This document shows, piece after piece, positions 37,633-45,439 of a DNA stretch of 64,000 bases (position 1 is its first letter; the number at the start of each line of letters is the position of its first letter). The notes below the pieces were generated by a model. It ran no database searches, was not told the DNA's origin, and saw nothing but the letters and a program-made list of their open reading frames with translations. Location of the stretch: assembly GCF_017355525.1 (NCBI RefSeq), contig NZ_CP067395.1:3472001-3536000 (forward strand), given 5' to 3'. The stretch comes from Lysobacter enzymogenes. Lineage in GTDB: Bacteria; Pseudomonadota; Gammaproteobacteria; Xanthomonadales; Xanthomonadaceae. Both the position numbers and the translations under genes were made by a program.

Positions 37633-38819
37633 AGGCGATGGCTCAGGTCGCCGACCAGGAACGCTACGCCGAACTCGACGTCCTTCTCCAAGCCCATGAC
37701 CTGGAAGCGTTCGCCCATTTCGCTCGGCAGGGTCAGCTTCTTGACCTCGTTGAGCCGGCGCTGCTTCTCGAGCGGATCGGCGATGCCGTCGATGCGCTTG
37801 AGCACCTCGTCCAGGCCGTTGCCGAGCAGGAAGCTGGCCTGCGAGCAATACCCGGCCAGATCGAAACCGGCGCCGACGCCGGCCTCGACCAGCGCGGTGA
37901 AGTCCACCGACGCGGTGATGTCCTGCAAGCCCGGCCACAACAGCGGTTCGGCGTGCACGCGATGGCGGTAGTAAGCGCGCAAGGTGCCGTCGTCGCGTTC
38001 GGGCGCATAGAACTCGCGCCGCGCATAACCGTAATCGGCGAACAGCAGCGCGCCGCGGCGCAGGCCGCCGGCCACCGCCTGGATCCAGTACGGCAGCTGC
38101 GGCAGCACTTCCGAGCGGTAGCCGTCGGCGAAACGGTGTTCCAGTCCGCGCTCGACATGGCGCACCGCGTTCGACAGAAAACCGTCGGCCGGGCGCAGCT
38201 CGCGCTTGAAACCCTCGCCGTCGGCGGCGACGTGTTCCTCGTACACTTCGCCGTCGGCGATGGCGAAGCGCGGCGTCGGCAGCGCGTCGATGACTTCGTT
38301 GGCGAACACCACGCCGTCCCACTCGTCGCCGAACGGGCCGTCGAGCCATTCCACCAGTTCGAACAGCGGCGGCGCCAGCCGCTGCATCAGCCGCTCGCGC
38401 TGGCGCTCGCGCAACTGCGCGCTGGGTTCGAGGATGGCGTAGCGATCCGGCAGCGCGTCGAGTTCGAGCAGGCGCTTGAGCGCGACTTCGGCGAACGCGC
38501 CGGTGCCGCCGCCGATTTCCAGCACCCGCGCCTGCGCGCCGAGCTGTTGCAGTACCGGCGCCAGCGCCTGCGCCGTGCACGCGGCGAAGACCGGGCCGAG
38601 TTCGGGCGCGGTGACGAAATCGCCTTCGCCGCCGAACTTGCTCGCGCCGGCGCTGTAGTAGCCCAGGCCCGGCGCGTACAGCGCCAGCTCCATGAAGCGC
38701 GAGAACGCGATCGCGCCGCCGTCGGCGGCGATCCGGTCGTGGATGAAGCGGGACAGGCGCGCGCTGTGGGCGAGCGCGTCGGCGTCGGGGAGCGGCAGGT
38801 CGAGAGCGGTCACGGGCAC
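37629..38819 (-). CDS. MidA/NDUFAF7-like SAM-dependent methyltransferase
   Basis: A protein of about 396 residues in the COG1565 family, whose mitochondrial member NDUFAF7 methylates an arginine of complex I. Motifs: ISFSRFMELALYAPGLGYYSAG-like opening (here AFSRFMELALYAPGLGYYSAG), GDFVTAPELGPVFAA, the SAM site ARVLEIGGGTGAF, and ANEVIDALPTPRF. No ATG is available: the GTG codons at 38819 and 38813 are the best starts, and further upstream the frame runs into a hexanucleotide repeat. The start is therefore uncertain by a few residues. Overlaps the VanZ-like gene. Confidence 0.88.
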   Translation of the reverse strand: MPVTALDLPLPDADALAHSARLSRFIHDRIAADGGAIAFSRFMELALYAPGLGYYSAGASKFGGEGDFVTAPELGPVFAACTAQALAPVLQQLGAQARVLEIGGGTGAFAEVALKRLLELDALPDRYAILEPSAQLRERQRERLMQRLAPPLFELVEWLDGPFGDEWDGVVFANEVIDALPTPRFAIADGEVYEEHVAADGEGFKRELRPADGFLSNAVRHVERGLEHRFADGYRSEVLPQLPYWIQAVAGGLRRGALLFADYGYARREFYAPERDDGTLRAYYRHRVHAEPLLWPGLQDITASVDFTALVEAGVGAGFDLAGYCSQASFLLGNGLDEVLKRIDGIADPLEKQRRLNEVKKLTLPSEMGERFQVMGLEKDVEFGVAFLVGDLSHRL

Positions 38820-38946
38820 GGCGGTGGCGAGCGGGACGCTCAGGATAAAGCAGCGCGCGTTCGAAGCAGGCGGTCGCGCCGGCGCGCGGGTTTGCGCAGC
38901 CGGGCGGCGCTGCGGCCGCCGACGCGAAGGCCGCTGCTGCCGCTGC

Positions 38947-39030
38947 GGTGCCGGTGCCGGTGCCGGTGCCGGTGCCGATGCCGATGCCGATGCCGATGCC
39001 GGTGCCGGTGCCGGTGCCGGTGCCGGTGCC
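38947..39030. repeat. Hexanucleotide microsatellite, 14 units
   Basis: Fourteen head-to-tail hexamers, arranged as five GGTGCC, four GATGCC and five GGTGCC, without interruption. It lies in the 362-base gap 38820-39181 between the divergent methyltransferase and DUF3592-like genes. The same gap also holds a copy of the family 3 motif (GGCCTGCAGGCCCGACGC, about 39088-39105) and otherwise no gene. Confidence 0.95.
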
Positions 39031-39181
39031 GATCCGAGCGCATCAAGACCGCGGCCCGTGCGCAACGGCCATCGGCCGCTACCGGAGGGAGGGCCTGCAG
39101 GCCCGACGCGTTCCGGCCGGCCCGCGACACGCCGGCCGGCCATAATCGCGGCCAAACCCCGCGCACCGAAGGACCGCCGCC

Positions 39182-40036
39182 ATGAGCACTGTCGATCCCG
39201 CCCTCGCCCGCCGCCGCGAACGCCTGCGCGCCGGCGCGCAGCCGCGGCCGGGCTGGCGCGCGTGGCTGCTGGTCGCGGCCTGCGCCGGGCTGTGGGCGAT
39301 GTTCGGTTATGGCGTCGGCGACGTCGCTACCTACCCGATCGCCACCGGCTACCTGGCCGCGCCGCTGCAACCGCCGAACGAGACGCCGGCGCTGCTGTGG
39401 ATGCTGTTCGTCGGCGTGTTCGGCGCGATGATCCTCGGCTTCGCCGCCGACGCCGTGCTCGGCGCGGCGCTCGGCGGCGCCGGCGGCGGCTTCGCCGCGT
39501 TCGCGCTGTCGCTGGCGGCGGTCGCGCTGGGGCTGTGGCGCGGCGCCGCCGACCGCTGGGTGCGGCCGCCGCACCTGGGCTTCTTCGACGCCGCCGGCAG
39601 CCTGCCCTGGGGCGGCGGCGGCTGGCTGTCATGGACCGCGCAGTACTGGGCGCCGGGGCTGCTGGCGGCGATCTCGGCGGCGCTGACGCTCGCCGCCTTC
39701 GGCGCGCGCCGCCGCCACCTGCGCCGGCAGCGGCGCCTGCGCGAGACCTTGTCGCAGGGCCAGCGCGTGCCCGGCACCGTCACCGAGACCCACCACACCG
39801 GGATCGAAGTCGGCAACGAACCGCGGATCCGCTTCGTAACCCGCTTCGTCGACCACCTCGGCACCGAGCGCTGGGTCAGCAAGACCGGCCAGTTCGACCC
39901 GACCCGGATCCCGCGGGTCGGCGATCCGGTCCAGGTCTGGTTCCTGCGCGAAGCGCCCGGCGACGAGGACCGCATCGCGGTCGGTTTCGGCAGCGACGAG
40001 GACGCCGAAATCGAGGAGCGGCTGGCCGCGCAGTGA
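39182..40036 (+). CDS. DUF3592-like membrane protein
   Basis: A 284-residue membrane protein of unknown function. About four hydrophobic segments (WLLVAACAGLWAMFGYGVG, LLWMLFVGVFGAMILGF, a long Gly/Ala-rich segment, and GLLAAISAALTLAAF) precede an Arg-rich RRRHLRRQRRLR stretch and a soluble C-terminal domain of beta type: GTVTETHHTGIEVGNEPRIRFVTRF through GDPVQVWFLREAPGDEDRIAVGF, which resembles DUF3592. A paralogue of the same layout follows at 40243. Acidic C-terminal tail EDAEIEE. Confidence 0.65.
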   Translation: MSTVDPALARRRERLRAGAQPRPGWRAWLLVAACAGLWAMFGYGVGDVATYPIATGYLAAPLQPPNETPALLWMLFVGVFGAMILGFAADAVLGAALGGAGGGFAAFALSLAAVALGLWRGAADRWVRPPHLGFFDAAGSLPWGGGGWLSWTAQYWAPGLLAAISAALTLAAFGARRRHLRRQRRLRETLSQGQRVPGTVTETHHTGIEVGNEPRIRFVTRFVDHLGTERWVSKTGQFDPTRIPRVGDPVQVWFLREAPGDEDRIAVGFGSDEDAEIEERLAAQ

Positions 40037-40165
40037 CCCAGCGGCACGGGCGTTCTGGCTGAACAGGGAAACCGCGACCTCGCCGCGCGCATCGGCTGAA
40101 CGCGAAAAAAACCCGGAAAAAACGCCGTTCGCCACTGCAAACGGCCATACCAGCCCACGAAAATT

Positions 40166-40181
40166 TGTGATTTAACTCACA
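40166..40181. promoter_or_regulatory. Perfect Clp/CRP-type binding site
   Basis: TGTGA-TTTAAC-TCACA is an exact match to the CRP consensus TGTGA-N6-TCACA, also bound by Clp, the CRP homologue of Xanthomonas and Lysobacter. It lies 62 bases before the second DUF3592-like gene in an AT-rich pocket, a position suited to activation or repression of that gene. Confidence 0.7.
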
Positions 40182-40242
40182 TTTTCTTCGCAAAACGCAT
40201 GCAACATGGCTCCCCGGTTCCGCACCGACAAGGAAGCCCAGC

Positions 40243-41040
40243 ATGAGCAAGCCCGTCGTCGCGATCGAACACAGCCGCCTGCTGCCGCCCCCGGACCATC
40301 TGCCGGCGCGGCTGTGGCTGCTGCTGGCGCTGTGCGCCGCCGGCTGGGTCCTGTGCGGCTACAGCCTCGCCGGCGCGCTGGCGCAACCGCCGCAGGCGAT
40401 CGCGCCGGGCGCGCCGTTGCAGGCGCTGCTGTGGTCGCTGCTGGCCGGCGGCTTCGCCGGGCTGATCTTCGGCGTGTTCGTCAACGCTGGCCTCGGCGCG
40501 CGCTTCGGCCTGGCGGTGGCCTTGCAGACCGGGCTGGCGCTGGCGATGGCCGCGCTCGCCGCCGGTTTCGCCTTCGCTCGCGCCTGGCCGTGGCACCCGC
40601 AGGCCGCGCTGACCGGCCTGGCCGCGGGCTGGCCGCAGTGGCTGTTCGGCGATGCGCCGCGTTCGCTGCCGGCGTCGTTCGCATTGATCGCGCTGTTGCT
40701 GGTGCTCGGCGCGATGGTGTGCCTGCGCCGCTATCGCGAACGCGACCGCCGCGTGCGCGACCTGCTCGCCCACGGCGTACGCGCGGCCGGCACCGTGGTG
40801 CATACCGAACACGTCGGCACCGAGGTCTACAACCCGTCGCGGGTGCGGGTGGTGGTGCGCTTCGACGACCACGCCGGCACCGAGCGCCGCGTCGCCAAGA
40901 TCGGCGATTTCGACCCGCGCGCGCTGCCGCGTGCCGGCGAGCAGGTGCTGGTCTGGTTCTATCCGCACGCCGCCGACGATGCGCACCGCATCGTCGTGAG
41001 CTTCGGCGAACGGCCGCAGCTGTCGCAGGCCTTGAGCTGA
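40243..41040 (+). CDS. DUF3592-like membrane protein, paralogue
   Basis: A 265-residue membrane protein with the same plan as the preceding gene: four hydrophobic segments (RLWLLLALCAAGWVLCGYSLAG, LLWSLLAGGFAGLIFGVFV, ALQTGLALAMAALAAGFAFA, FALIALLLVLGAMVCL), a charged RRYRERDRRVRD linker and a soluble C-terminal domain (GTVVHTEHVGTEVYNPSRVRVVVRF and GEQVLVWFYPHAADDAHRIVVSF). A consensus Clp site upstream suggests cAMP/c-di-GMP-type control not seen for its paralogue. Function unknown. It converges with the DUF6159-like gene across a strong hairpin. Confidence 0.68.
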   Translation: MSKPVVAIEHSRLLPPPDHLPARLWLLLALCAAGWVLCGYSLAGALAQPPQAIAPGAPLQALLWSLLAGGFAGLIFGVFVNAGLGARFGLAVALQTGLALAMAALAAGFAFARAWPWHPQAALTGLAAGWPQWLFGDAPRSLPASFALIALLLVLGAMVCLRRYRERDRRVRDLLAHGVRAAGTVVHTEHVGTEVYNPSRVRVVVRFDDHAGTERRVAKIGDFDPRALPRAGEQVLVWFYPHAADDAHRIVVSFGERPQLSQALS

Positions 41041-41056
41041 GAATGCCGGTCCGCAC

Positions 41057-41096
41057 TAACGACGAAGGCCGCCCTCGCAGGCGGCCTTCGTCGTTA
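41057..41096. terminator. Bidirectional hairpin terminator
   Basis: A perfect 17-base stem, TAACGACGAAGGCCGCC at 41057-41073 against 41080-41096, with a 6-base loop, sits exactly between two convergent stop codons. The stem itself carries a TTCGTCGTTA or equivalent AT-richer end on each strand but no long U-run. Confidence 0.75.
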
Positions 41097-41112
41097 TGCC
41101 GACCGGCAACGC

Positions 41113-41937
41113 TCAGGCGCGCGCGGACTCCAGCGACAAACCTTCGAACCCGGCCGGCACCTCGCCGTCGGCGGCGTAGCGGTACAGCGCCGCCGAATAC
41201 ACCCCGCCGAGCGCGCTCTGGTACACCGCCAGCCCGAGCAGGGCCAGCACCGTGATCGCGCCGATCAGCACCGCCAGCGCGCTGGACGCCAGGCCCAGCA
41301 GCCAGGCCAGGCCGAAACCGACCGCGCCCACGCCGAGCATCGCCGCGCCGCAGGCCAGGCCGATGCCGACCATGCCGGCCGCGCTCTCGCCCCAGGTGCG
41401 CTTGAACATCGCCACCGAGCGCTTGACCGCGTCGACCGGGCCGACGTCCTCGGCGACCAGCACCGGCACCACCAGGAACGTCGCCATGGTCCAGGCCGCG
41501 CCGAGCGCGCCGCCGATCAGGCGCACGATGAAGTTGTTGTCGCGGTCCTTGAGCGCGTTGAGCAGCATGCCGACGGTCGCGGCGATGGCCGCGTAGCCGG
41601 CGATCGCGCCGATCCGCGCGGTCGCCGCGCGCAGCCCGTCGCGCAGGGTCGGGTCGCCGCCTTCGAGCCGGATCATCGCCGCGCTGACCAGCGCGCAGTT
41701 GCAGAACACGATGACGAAGTACTGGCAGAAGTAGAACGCGAAGGCGAACGCGATGCTGCCCGCGCCGTAGCCGTCGCGGAACAGATCCAGCGCCAGCGCC
41801 GGCACCAGGAAGGTCGCCAGCACCACCAGCACGCAGGCGGCGGACATCACCGGGAACACCAGCAGCTCGCGGTCGGAATGCAGCACCGAGGCGCTGGCCT
41901 TGGCCAGCTCCCAGCTGCGCTTGATCTTGTCGAACAT
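41113..41937 (-). CDS. DUF6159-like integral membrane protein
   Basis: A 274-residue inner-membrane protein with about six hydrophobic segments. It starts MFDKIKRSWELAKASASVLHSDRELLVFPVMS, a hallmark N-terminus of a conserved but uncharacterised bacterial family (DUF6159), and has a conserved middle loop VAEDVGPVDAVKRSVAMFKRTWGES. The ATG at 41937 follows GGGGAGAG. It also resembles glycerophosphoryl-diester-phosphodiesterase membrane domains in hydrophobic layout. Role unknown. The 173 bases between it and folB hold nothing I recognise. Confidence 0.75.
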   Translation of the reverse strand: MFDKIKRSWELAKASASVLHSDRELLVFPVMSAACVLVVLATFLVPALALDLFRDGYGAGSIAFAFAFYFCQYFVIVFCNCALVSAAMIRLEGGDPTLRDGLRAATARIGAIAGYAAIAATVGMLLNALKDRDNNFIVRLIGGALGAAWTMATFLVVPVLVAEDVGPVDAVKRSVAMFKRTWGESAAGMVGIGLACGAAMLGVGAVGFGLAWLLGLASSALAVLIGAITVLALLGLAVYQSALGGVYSAALYRYAADGEVPAGFEGLSLESARA

Positions 41938-42110
41938 CGTCTCTCCCCAGAGCTTGATGACGGCGCATCGTCGGCGCTGCGCGGCCGCGGCGCAAGTGGC
42001 CAAAGCGATCCGCGGCGGCTTTGCGCAGGCGGCGCAGCGCGCGGCCGCGCGGCGCTTCGACGGTACGCGCGCGCATCGGCGCCACGCCGACGCCGGCGCG
42101 CGCCGCGGCC

Positions 42111-42470
42111 TCAGCCCGACGCGCGCTCGCGCTCGATCCGCACGCCGACGCCGCGCGCGTTGCGGATCGCGCCGGGCTTGGTCAGCTTCAACGCCACCCG
42201 GCGCACGCCGAACTCGTCGATCACGATCGCCGCGACCCGCTCGGCCAGGGTTTCGACCAGGCCGAAACGCGAAGCCGCGACGAACTCGGTGATGCGCGCG
42301 CACACCGCGGAATAGTCCAGCGTGTGCTCGATCGCGTCGCTGGCCGCGGGCGCGCGGTTGTCGAATTCCATGTCCAGATCGAACACCAGCGGCTGGCGGA
42401 TGTCGCGCTCCCAGTCGTAGATGCCGATGACGGCCTCGATTTCCAGGCCTTCGATGAATACGTGGTCCAT
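42111..42470 (-). CDS. folB: Dihydroneopterin aldolase
   Basis: A 119-residue cytoplasmic enzyme that converts 7,8-dihydroneopterin to 6-hydroxymethyl-dihydropterin and glycolaldehyde in folate synthesis. The N-terminal DHVFIEGLEIEAVIGIYDWERDIRQPLVFDL is a textbook FolB start with the catalytic Tyr-Asp-Trp-Glu and the C-terminal KPGAIRNARGVGVRIER completes the active site (Lys). Same strand as tsaD, 246 bases downstream of it, separated by a REP-like pair. folB next to tsaD is common in gammaproteobacteria. Confidence 0.94.
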   Translation of the reverse strand: MDHVFIEGLEIEAVIGIYDWERDIRQPLVFDLDMEFDNRAPAASDAIEHTLDYSAVCARITEFVAASRFGLVETLAERVAAIVIDEFGVRRVALKLTKPGAIRNARGVGVRIERERASG

Positions 42471-42575
42471 GAACGTGTGCGTGGGCCGGTGCAGTCGAGG
42501 ATGCGGCGCAATGTACCTGAGCGCGGCGAGGCTTGTCGCCGACGCGGGCGATAACGGGGCGCTCGTCGTGGTTGC

Positions 42576-42668
42576 GGTGTCGCGGTCGCGGCTCGCGCCG
42601 CTCCTACAGCCGGATACGAAACTCGCCGAAGCCCCTGTAGGAGCGGCGCGAGCCGCGACCGCGACACC
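42576..42668. repeat. REP-like inverted pair with 34-base arms
   Basis: Arms at 42576-42609 and 42635-42668, perfectly complementary over 34 bases, in the 246-base gap between tsaD and folB, both on the minus strand. This is one of the few pairs not located between convergent genes. Confidence 0.87.
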
Positions 42669-42716
42669 ACACCGACGACGAACGCCCCAACGCCGCCGCG
42701 ACGCCTTGTGCGCCGA

Positions 42717-43739
42717 TCAAACCGCTTCCAGCGTCGCCATGTCCCACCGCGGCGTCACCCGCACCGACGCGTCCGCACGCTGCCCGGCCTGCAGGCGCAG
42801 CGCGCCGGCGTAGGCGATCATCGCGCCGTTGTCGGTGCAGAACACCGGCCGCGGGAACGCGACCCGGCCGCCGCGCCGTTGCGCCGCCGCCGCGAGCTTG
42901 GCGCGCAAACGCTTGTTGGCGCCGACGCCGCCGGCGACCACCAAGGTGTCGCAACCGGCCGCGTCCAGCGCGCGCTCGCACTTGATCGCCAGCGTGTCGA
43001 CCACCGCGTCCTCGAACCCGCGCGCGATGTCGGCGCGGGTCTGCTCGCTCTGGTCGCTGTTCTGCCAGGCCAACAGCACCTGGGTCTTCAAACCGCTGAA
43101 GCTGAAATCCAGGCCCGGCCGGTCGGTCATCGGGCGGGCGAACTTGAACCGGCCCGGCACGCCGAGTTCGGCCTGCGCGGCCAGCTGCGGGCCGCCGGGG
43201 TACGGCAGGCCCATCAGCTTGGCGGTCTTGTCGAAGGCTTCGCCGGCGGCGTCGTCGAGGGTCTCGCCGAGCAGGCGGTACTGGCCGATGCGGTCGACCG
43301 CGACCAGTTGGGTGTGGCCGCCGGACACCAGCAGGGCCACGAACGGCGGCTCGGGCCGGCCGAGCGGGTCGTCCTCGAGCAGCGGCGCCAGCAGGTGGCC
43401 TTCCATGTGGTGCACGCCGATCGCCGGCACGTCCAGGGCCCAGGCCAGGGCGCGGGCGACGCCGGCGCCGACCAGCAGCGCGCCGACCAGGCCGGGGCCG
43501 GCGGTGTAGGCCACCCCGTCGAGCTCGTCGGTGCGCAGGCCGGCGTCGGCCAGGGTCTGGCGGATCAGCGGCAGCAGCTTGCGCACGTGGTCGCGGCTGG
43601 CCAGCTCGGGCACCACCCCGCCGTACTCGGCGTGCAGGGCGATCTGGCTGTAGAGGGCGTGCGCGCGCAGCCCGGCGGCGGTGTCGTAGACGGCCACCCC
43701 GGTCTCGTCGCAGCTGGTTTCGATACCCAGGACCTTCAT
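42717..43739 (-). CDS. tsaD: tRNA N6-adenosine threonylcarbamoyltransferase TsaD
   Basis: A 340-residue ASKHA-fold enzyme that, with TsaB and TsaE, transfers the threonylcarbamoyl group to A37 of ANN-decoding tRNAs. Motifs: [17 protein letters not shown], the metal-binding [37 protein letters not shown] and [13 protein letters not shown]. The ATG at 43739 gives the standard [13 protein letters not shown] start; the frame is open further upstream but opposite to rpsU. Divergent from rpsU, a conserved arrangement in this group. Confidence 0.97.
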   Translation of the reverse strand: MKVLGIETSCDETGVAVYDTAAGLRAHALYSQIALHAEYGGVVPELASRDHVRKLLPLIRQTLADAGLRTDELDGVAYTAGPGLVGALLVGAGVARALAWALDVPAIGVHHMEGHLLAPLLEDDPLGRPEPPFVALLVSGGHTQLVAVDRIGQYRLLGETLDDAAGEAFDKTAKLMGLPYPGGPQLAAQAELGVPGRFKFARPMTDRPGLDFSFSGLKTQVLLAWQNSDQSEQTRADIARGFEDAVVDTLAIKCERALDAAGCDTLVVAGGVGANKRLRAKLAAAAQRRGGRVAFPRPVFCTDNGAMIAYAGALRLQAGQRADASVRVTPRWDMATLEAV

Positions 43740-43829
43740 CGGACGGGGCCCTCCAGGCCGGCGCGCAGCAGCGCAGGGGCTGGCGCGGCGGCCGATTTCT
43801 GGGAGAATGTCGCGTTCATACCGCCTATG

Positions 43830-43859
43830 TTGCACCTTCCGCCCGAGCATCGCTATAAT
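43830..43859 (+). promoter_or_regulatory. Sigma-70 promoter of rpsU
   Basis: TTGCAC at 43830-43835 and a perfect TATAAT at 43854-43859 are 18 bases apart, 50 bases before the rpsU start. This is the best-matching housekeeping promoter seen in the window, fitting a highly expressed ribosomal gene. Confidence 0.75.
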
Positions 43860-43908
43860 GCGCGGCTCTCCCCGGCCTGCCCGGGCTGGTCCCTCAACGA
43901 GAATACGT

Positions 43909-44124
43909 ATGCCCAGCGTCAAAGTCCGCGAAAACGAGCCTTTCGAATTTGCCCTGCGCCGCTTCAAGCGCACCTGCGAGAAGGCCGGCGTTCTGGCCGA
44001 GACCCGCAAGCGCGAGTTCTACGAAAAGCCGACGCAGGAACGCAAGCGCAAGGCCGCCGCGGCGGTGAAGCGTCAGGCCCGTCGCGCTTCGCGCGATGTG
44101 ACCAAGCGTCAGCGCCTGTACTGA
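43909..44124 (+). CDS. rpsU: Small ribosomal subunit protein bS21
   Basis: A 71-residue, strongly basic protein of the 30S subunit that helps base-pairing of mRNA with 16S rRNA at initiation. Start [29 protein letters not shown] and end [16 protein letters not shown] through RQRLY match bS21 end to end. The ATG at 43909 follows AACGAGAATACGT with a weak ribosome site, as is common for this gene. A strong promoter precedes it and a hairpin with T-rich tail follows, suggesting partial termination before yqeY. Confidence 0.97.
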   Translation: MPSVKVRENEPFEFALRRFKRTCEKAGVLAETRKREFYEKPTQERKRKAAAAVKRQARRASRDVTKRQRLY

Positions 44125-44180
44125 TCGCGTCTCCGCGCTGCACCGGCTTCGCGGCCGGCGCTTGCGAGGTAACGACCATC

Positions 44181-44220
44181 GAGCCGGCTGCGCCCAGGGC
44201 GCTGCCGGCTCTTTGCGTTT
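44181..44220 (+). terminator. Hairpin terminator between rpsU and yqeY
   Basis: An 8-base stem, GAGCCGGC at 44181-44188 against GCCGGCTC at 44204-44211, followed by TTTGCGTTTG. In the rpsU operon of other proteobacteria an internal terminator lets rpsU be made in excess over downstream genes; this hairpin is in the right place for that. Confidence 0.6.
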
Positions 44221-44296
44221 GCGGTTCGGTCAAAACCGGGCCTCAGGTCCGCATTCGGCCGCGCCCCTTCCCCTTTTCCACTCCCGGATTCGTCCC

Positions 44297-44743
44297 ATGA
44301 GCCTCAAGCAACGCCTCACCGAAGACATGAAGGCCGCGATGAAGAGCGGCGACAAGCATTCCCTGGGCGTAATCCGCCTCATCAACGCCGCGATCAAGCA
44401 GCGCGAAGTCGACGAGCGGATCGAGCTCGACGACGCCGCGGTGATCGCCGTGCTCGACAAGATGGTCAAGCAGCGCCGCGACTCGATCACCCAGTACGAA
44501 GCCGCCCAGCGCGACGATCTGGCCCAGATCGAGCGCGACGAGATGGTGGTCATCGACCGCTACCTGCCGGCCAAGATGGGCGAGGCCGAAATCCTGGCCG
44601 TGCTCGACGCGACCATCGCCGAAGTCGGCGCGACCGGCCCGGCCGACCTGGGCAAGCTGATGGGCCCGCTCAAGGCCAAGCTCGGCGGCAAGGCCGATAT
44701 GGGCCAGGTGTCGGCGCTGGCCAAGCAGCGGCTGGCGGGCTGA
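44297..44743 (+). CDS. GatB/YqeY-domain protein
   Basis: A 148-residue all-helical protein related to the tail of the GatB amidotransferase subunit: MSLKQRLTEDMKAAMKSGDKHSLGVIRLINAAIKQREVD at the start, DEMVVIDRYLPAKMGEAEI in the middle, and GPADLGKLMGPLKAKLGGKADMGQVSALAKQRL at the end. Stand-alone YqeY proteins bind tRNA-related targets and are almost always found beside rpsU and dnaG, as here, but their exact role is not settled. Confidence 0.94.
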   Translation: MSLKQRLTEDMKAAMKSGDKHSLGVIRLINAAIKQREVDERIELDDAAVIAVLDKMVKQRRDSITQYEAAQRDDLAQIERDEMVVIDRYLPAKMGEAEILAVLDATIAEVGATGPADLGKLMGPLKAKLGGKADMGQVSALAKQRLAG

Positions 44744-44753
44744 AGCCCGCCCG

Positions 44754-44812
44754 GGCCCGACGCCGGAAGCGTCGGGCCGAAGTTTCGCCGGACGCGGCGC
44801 GTGCCGCGTCCG
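44754..44812 (+). terminator. Tandem stem-loops after yqeY
   Basis: Two perfect 10-base hairpins in a row: GGCCCGACGC at 44754-44763 against 44769-44778, and CGGACGCGGC at 44789-44798 against 44803-44812. There is no U-run. They lie just after the yqeY stop and just before the SEC-C gene remnant, and would shield or pause the transcript. Confidence 0.5.
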
Positions 44813-44852
44813 GTTCCATCGCCCGCAAGGGCCGCACAACCGGAGGTGCGCC

Positions 44853-45211
44853 ATGCAACGCCATCGTTTGATTCCCCACTGCTTTTGCCTCGCCGCTCGC
44901 TGAGCGCGACGACCTCGCCGCACCCGCGGATGCCGCGGCCCGCGCCGACTTCGCTGCCGATCCGCTCGAAGCCGAATCCGCACTGATCGAATCTGCGCCG
45001 GTCGAAGTGACCCGCAAGCGCCGCAAGGGCTATCCGTCCGAGAGCCGGGTCAAGCGCGGCCGCCGCTTCGTCCACGGCGGCAAGGAACTGGTCGAGAAGC
45101 TCGGCCGCAACGATCCCTGCCCGTGCGGCTCGACCCGGAGGTTCAAGGCGTTGCTGCCTGCACGCCGGGCGCTTTGAGGGCACGATGCGGGACGATTACT
45201 TCCGCGAATGA
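44853..45211 (+). pseudogene. SEC-C zinc-motif protein, disrupted by two +1 frameshifts
   Basis: An ATG at 44853 behind GGAGGTG opens a frame ([11 protein letters not shown]) that stops after 16 codons. The next frame continues as ASPLAERDD and onward, through [18 protein letters not shown] into [14 protein letters not shown], the first half of a SEC-C metal-binding motif, then loses the expected Cys-Cys. One frame further on, the missing end is there: [20 protein letters not shown] and a stop at 45209-45211. Removing one T from the TTTT at 44883-44886 and one G from the GG at 45147-45148 restores a 118-residue protein. SEC-C motifs bind zinc and occur on SecA and many small proteins. Either a recent pseudogene or two homopolymer sequencing errors. 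A terminator follows. Confidence 0.75.
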
Positions 45212-45217
45212 AGACGG

Positions 45218-45254
45218 GCCGGCGCGGCGCCTTGCTGCGCCGGCTTTTCGTTTT
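45218..45254 (+). terminator. Intrinsic terminator after SEC-C gene
   Basis: An 8-base stem, GCCGGCGC at 45218-45225 against GCGCCGGC at 45237-45244, followed by TTTTCGTTTT. It closes the rpsU-yqeY-SEC-C segment. Confidence 0.75.
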
Positions 45255-45290
45255 GTGGGGCTGCGGGACGTTGCGTCGTGGTTGGGATGG

Positions 45291-45318
45291 CGCGGTCGCG
45301 GCTTGCGCCGCTCCTACA
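45291..45318. repeat. Solitary REP-like unit
   Basis: A single full unit in minus orientation with GCAA-type loop, between the SEC-C terminator and the YihY gene. No facing copy is present. Confidence 0.75.
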
Positions 45319-45439
45319 GGGGCTTCGGCGGCGGTGCGGCGGCTGGGTTCGTCGCCTCGCTCTAACGCCGCGCCAACACACGCCTAACCGGCTTGTCGGA
45401 TACTGAACGCGACGCCGCCCGCGCCGCTCCGTTCGCCGC

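Noticed and set aside
38820..39155. N-terminal extension of the methyltransferase through the hexanucleotide repeat (Arg-Pro and Ala-Pro tracts)
   Set aside because: The extension is low-complexity and the conserved domain starts at the GTG codons near 38819; nothing suggests the repeat is translated.
43901..43913. ATACGTAT before rpsU as a further LacI-type operator
   Set aside because: It overlaps the rpsU start codon by chance, lacks the flanking TG/CA dyad of the 17276 and 17337 sites, and control of a ribosomal gene by a sugar repressor is improbable.
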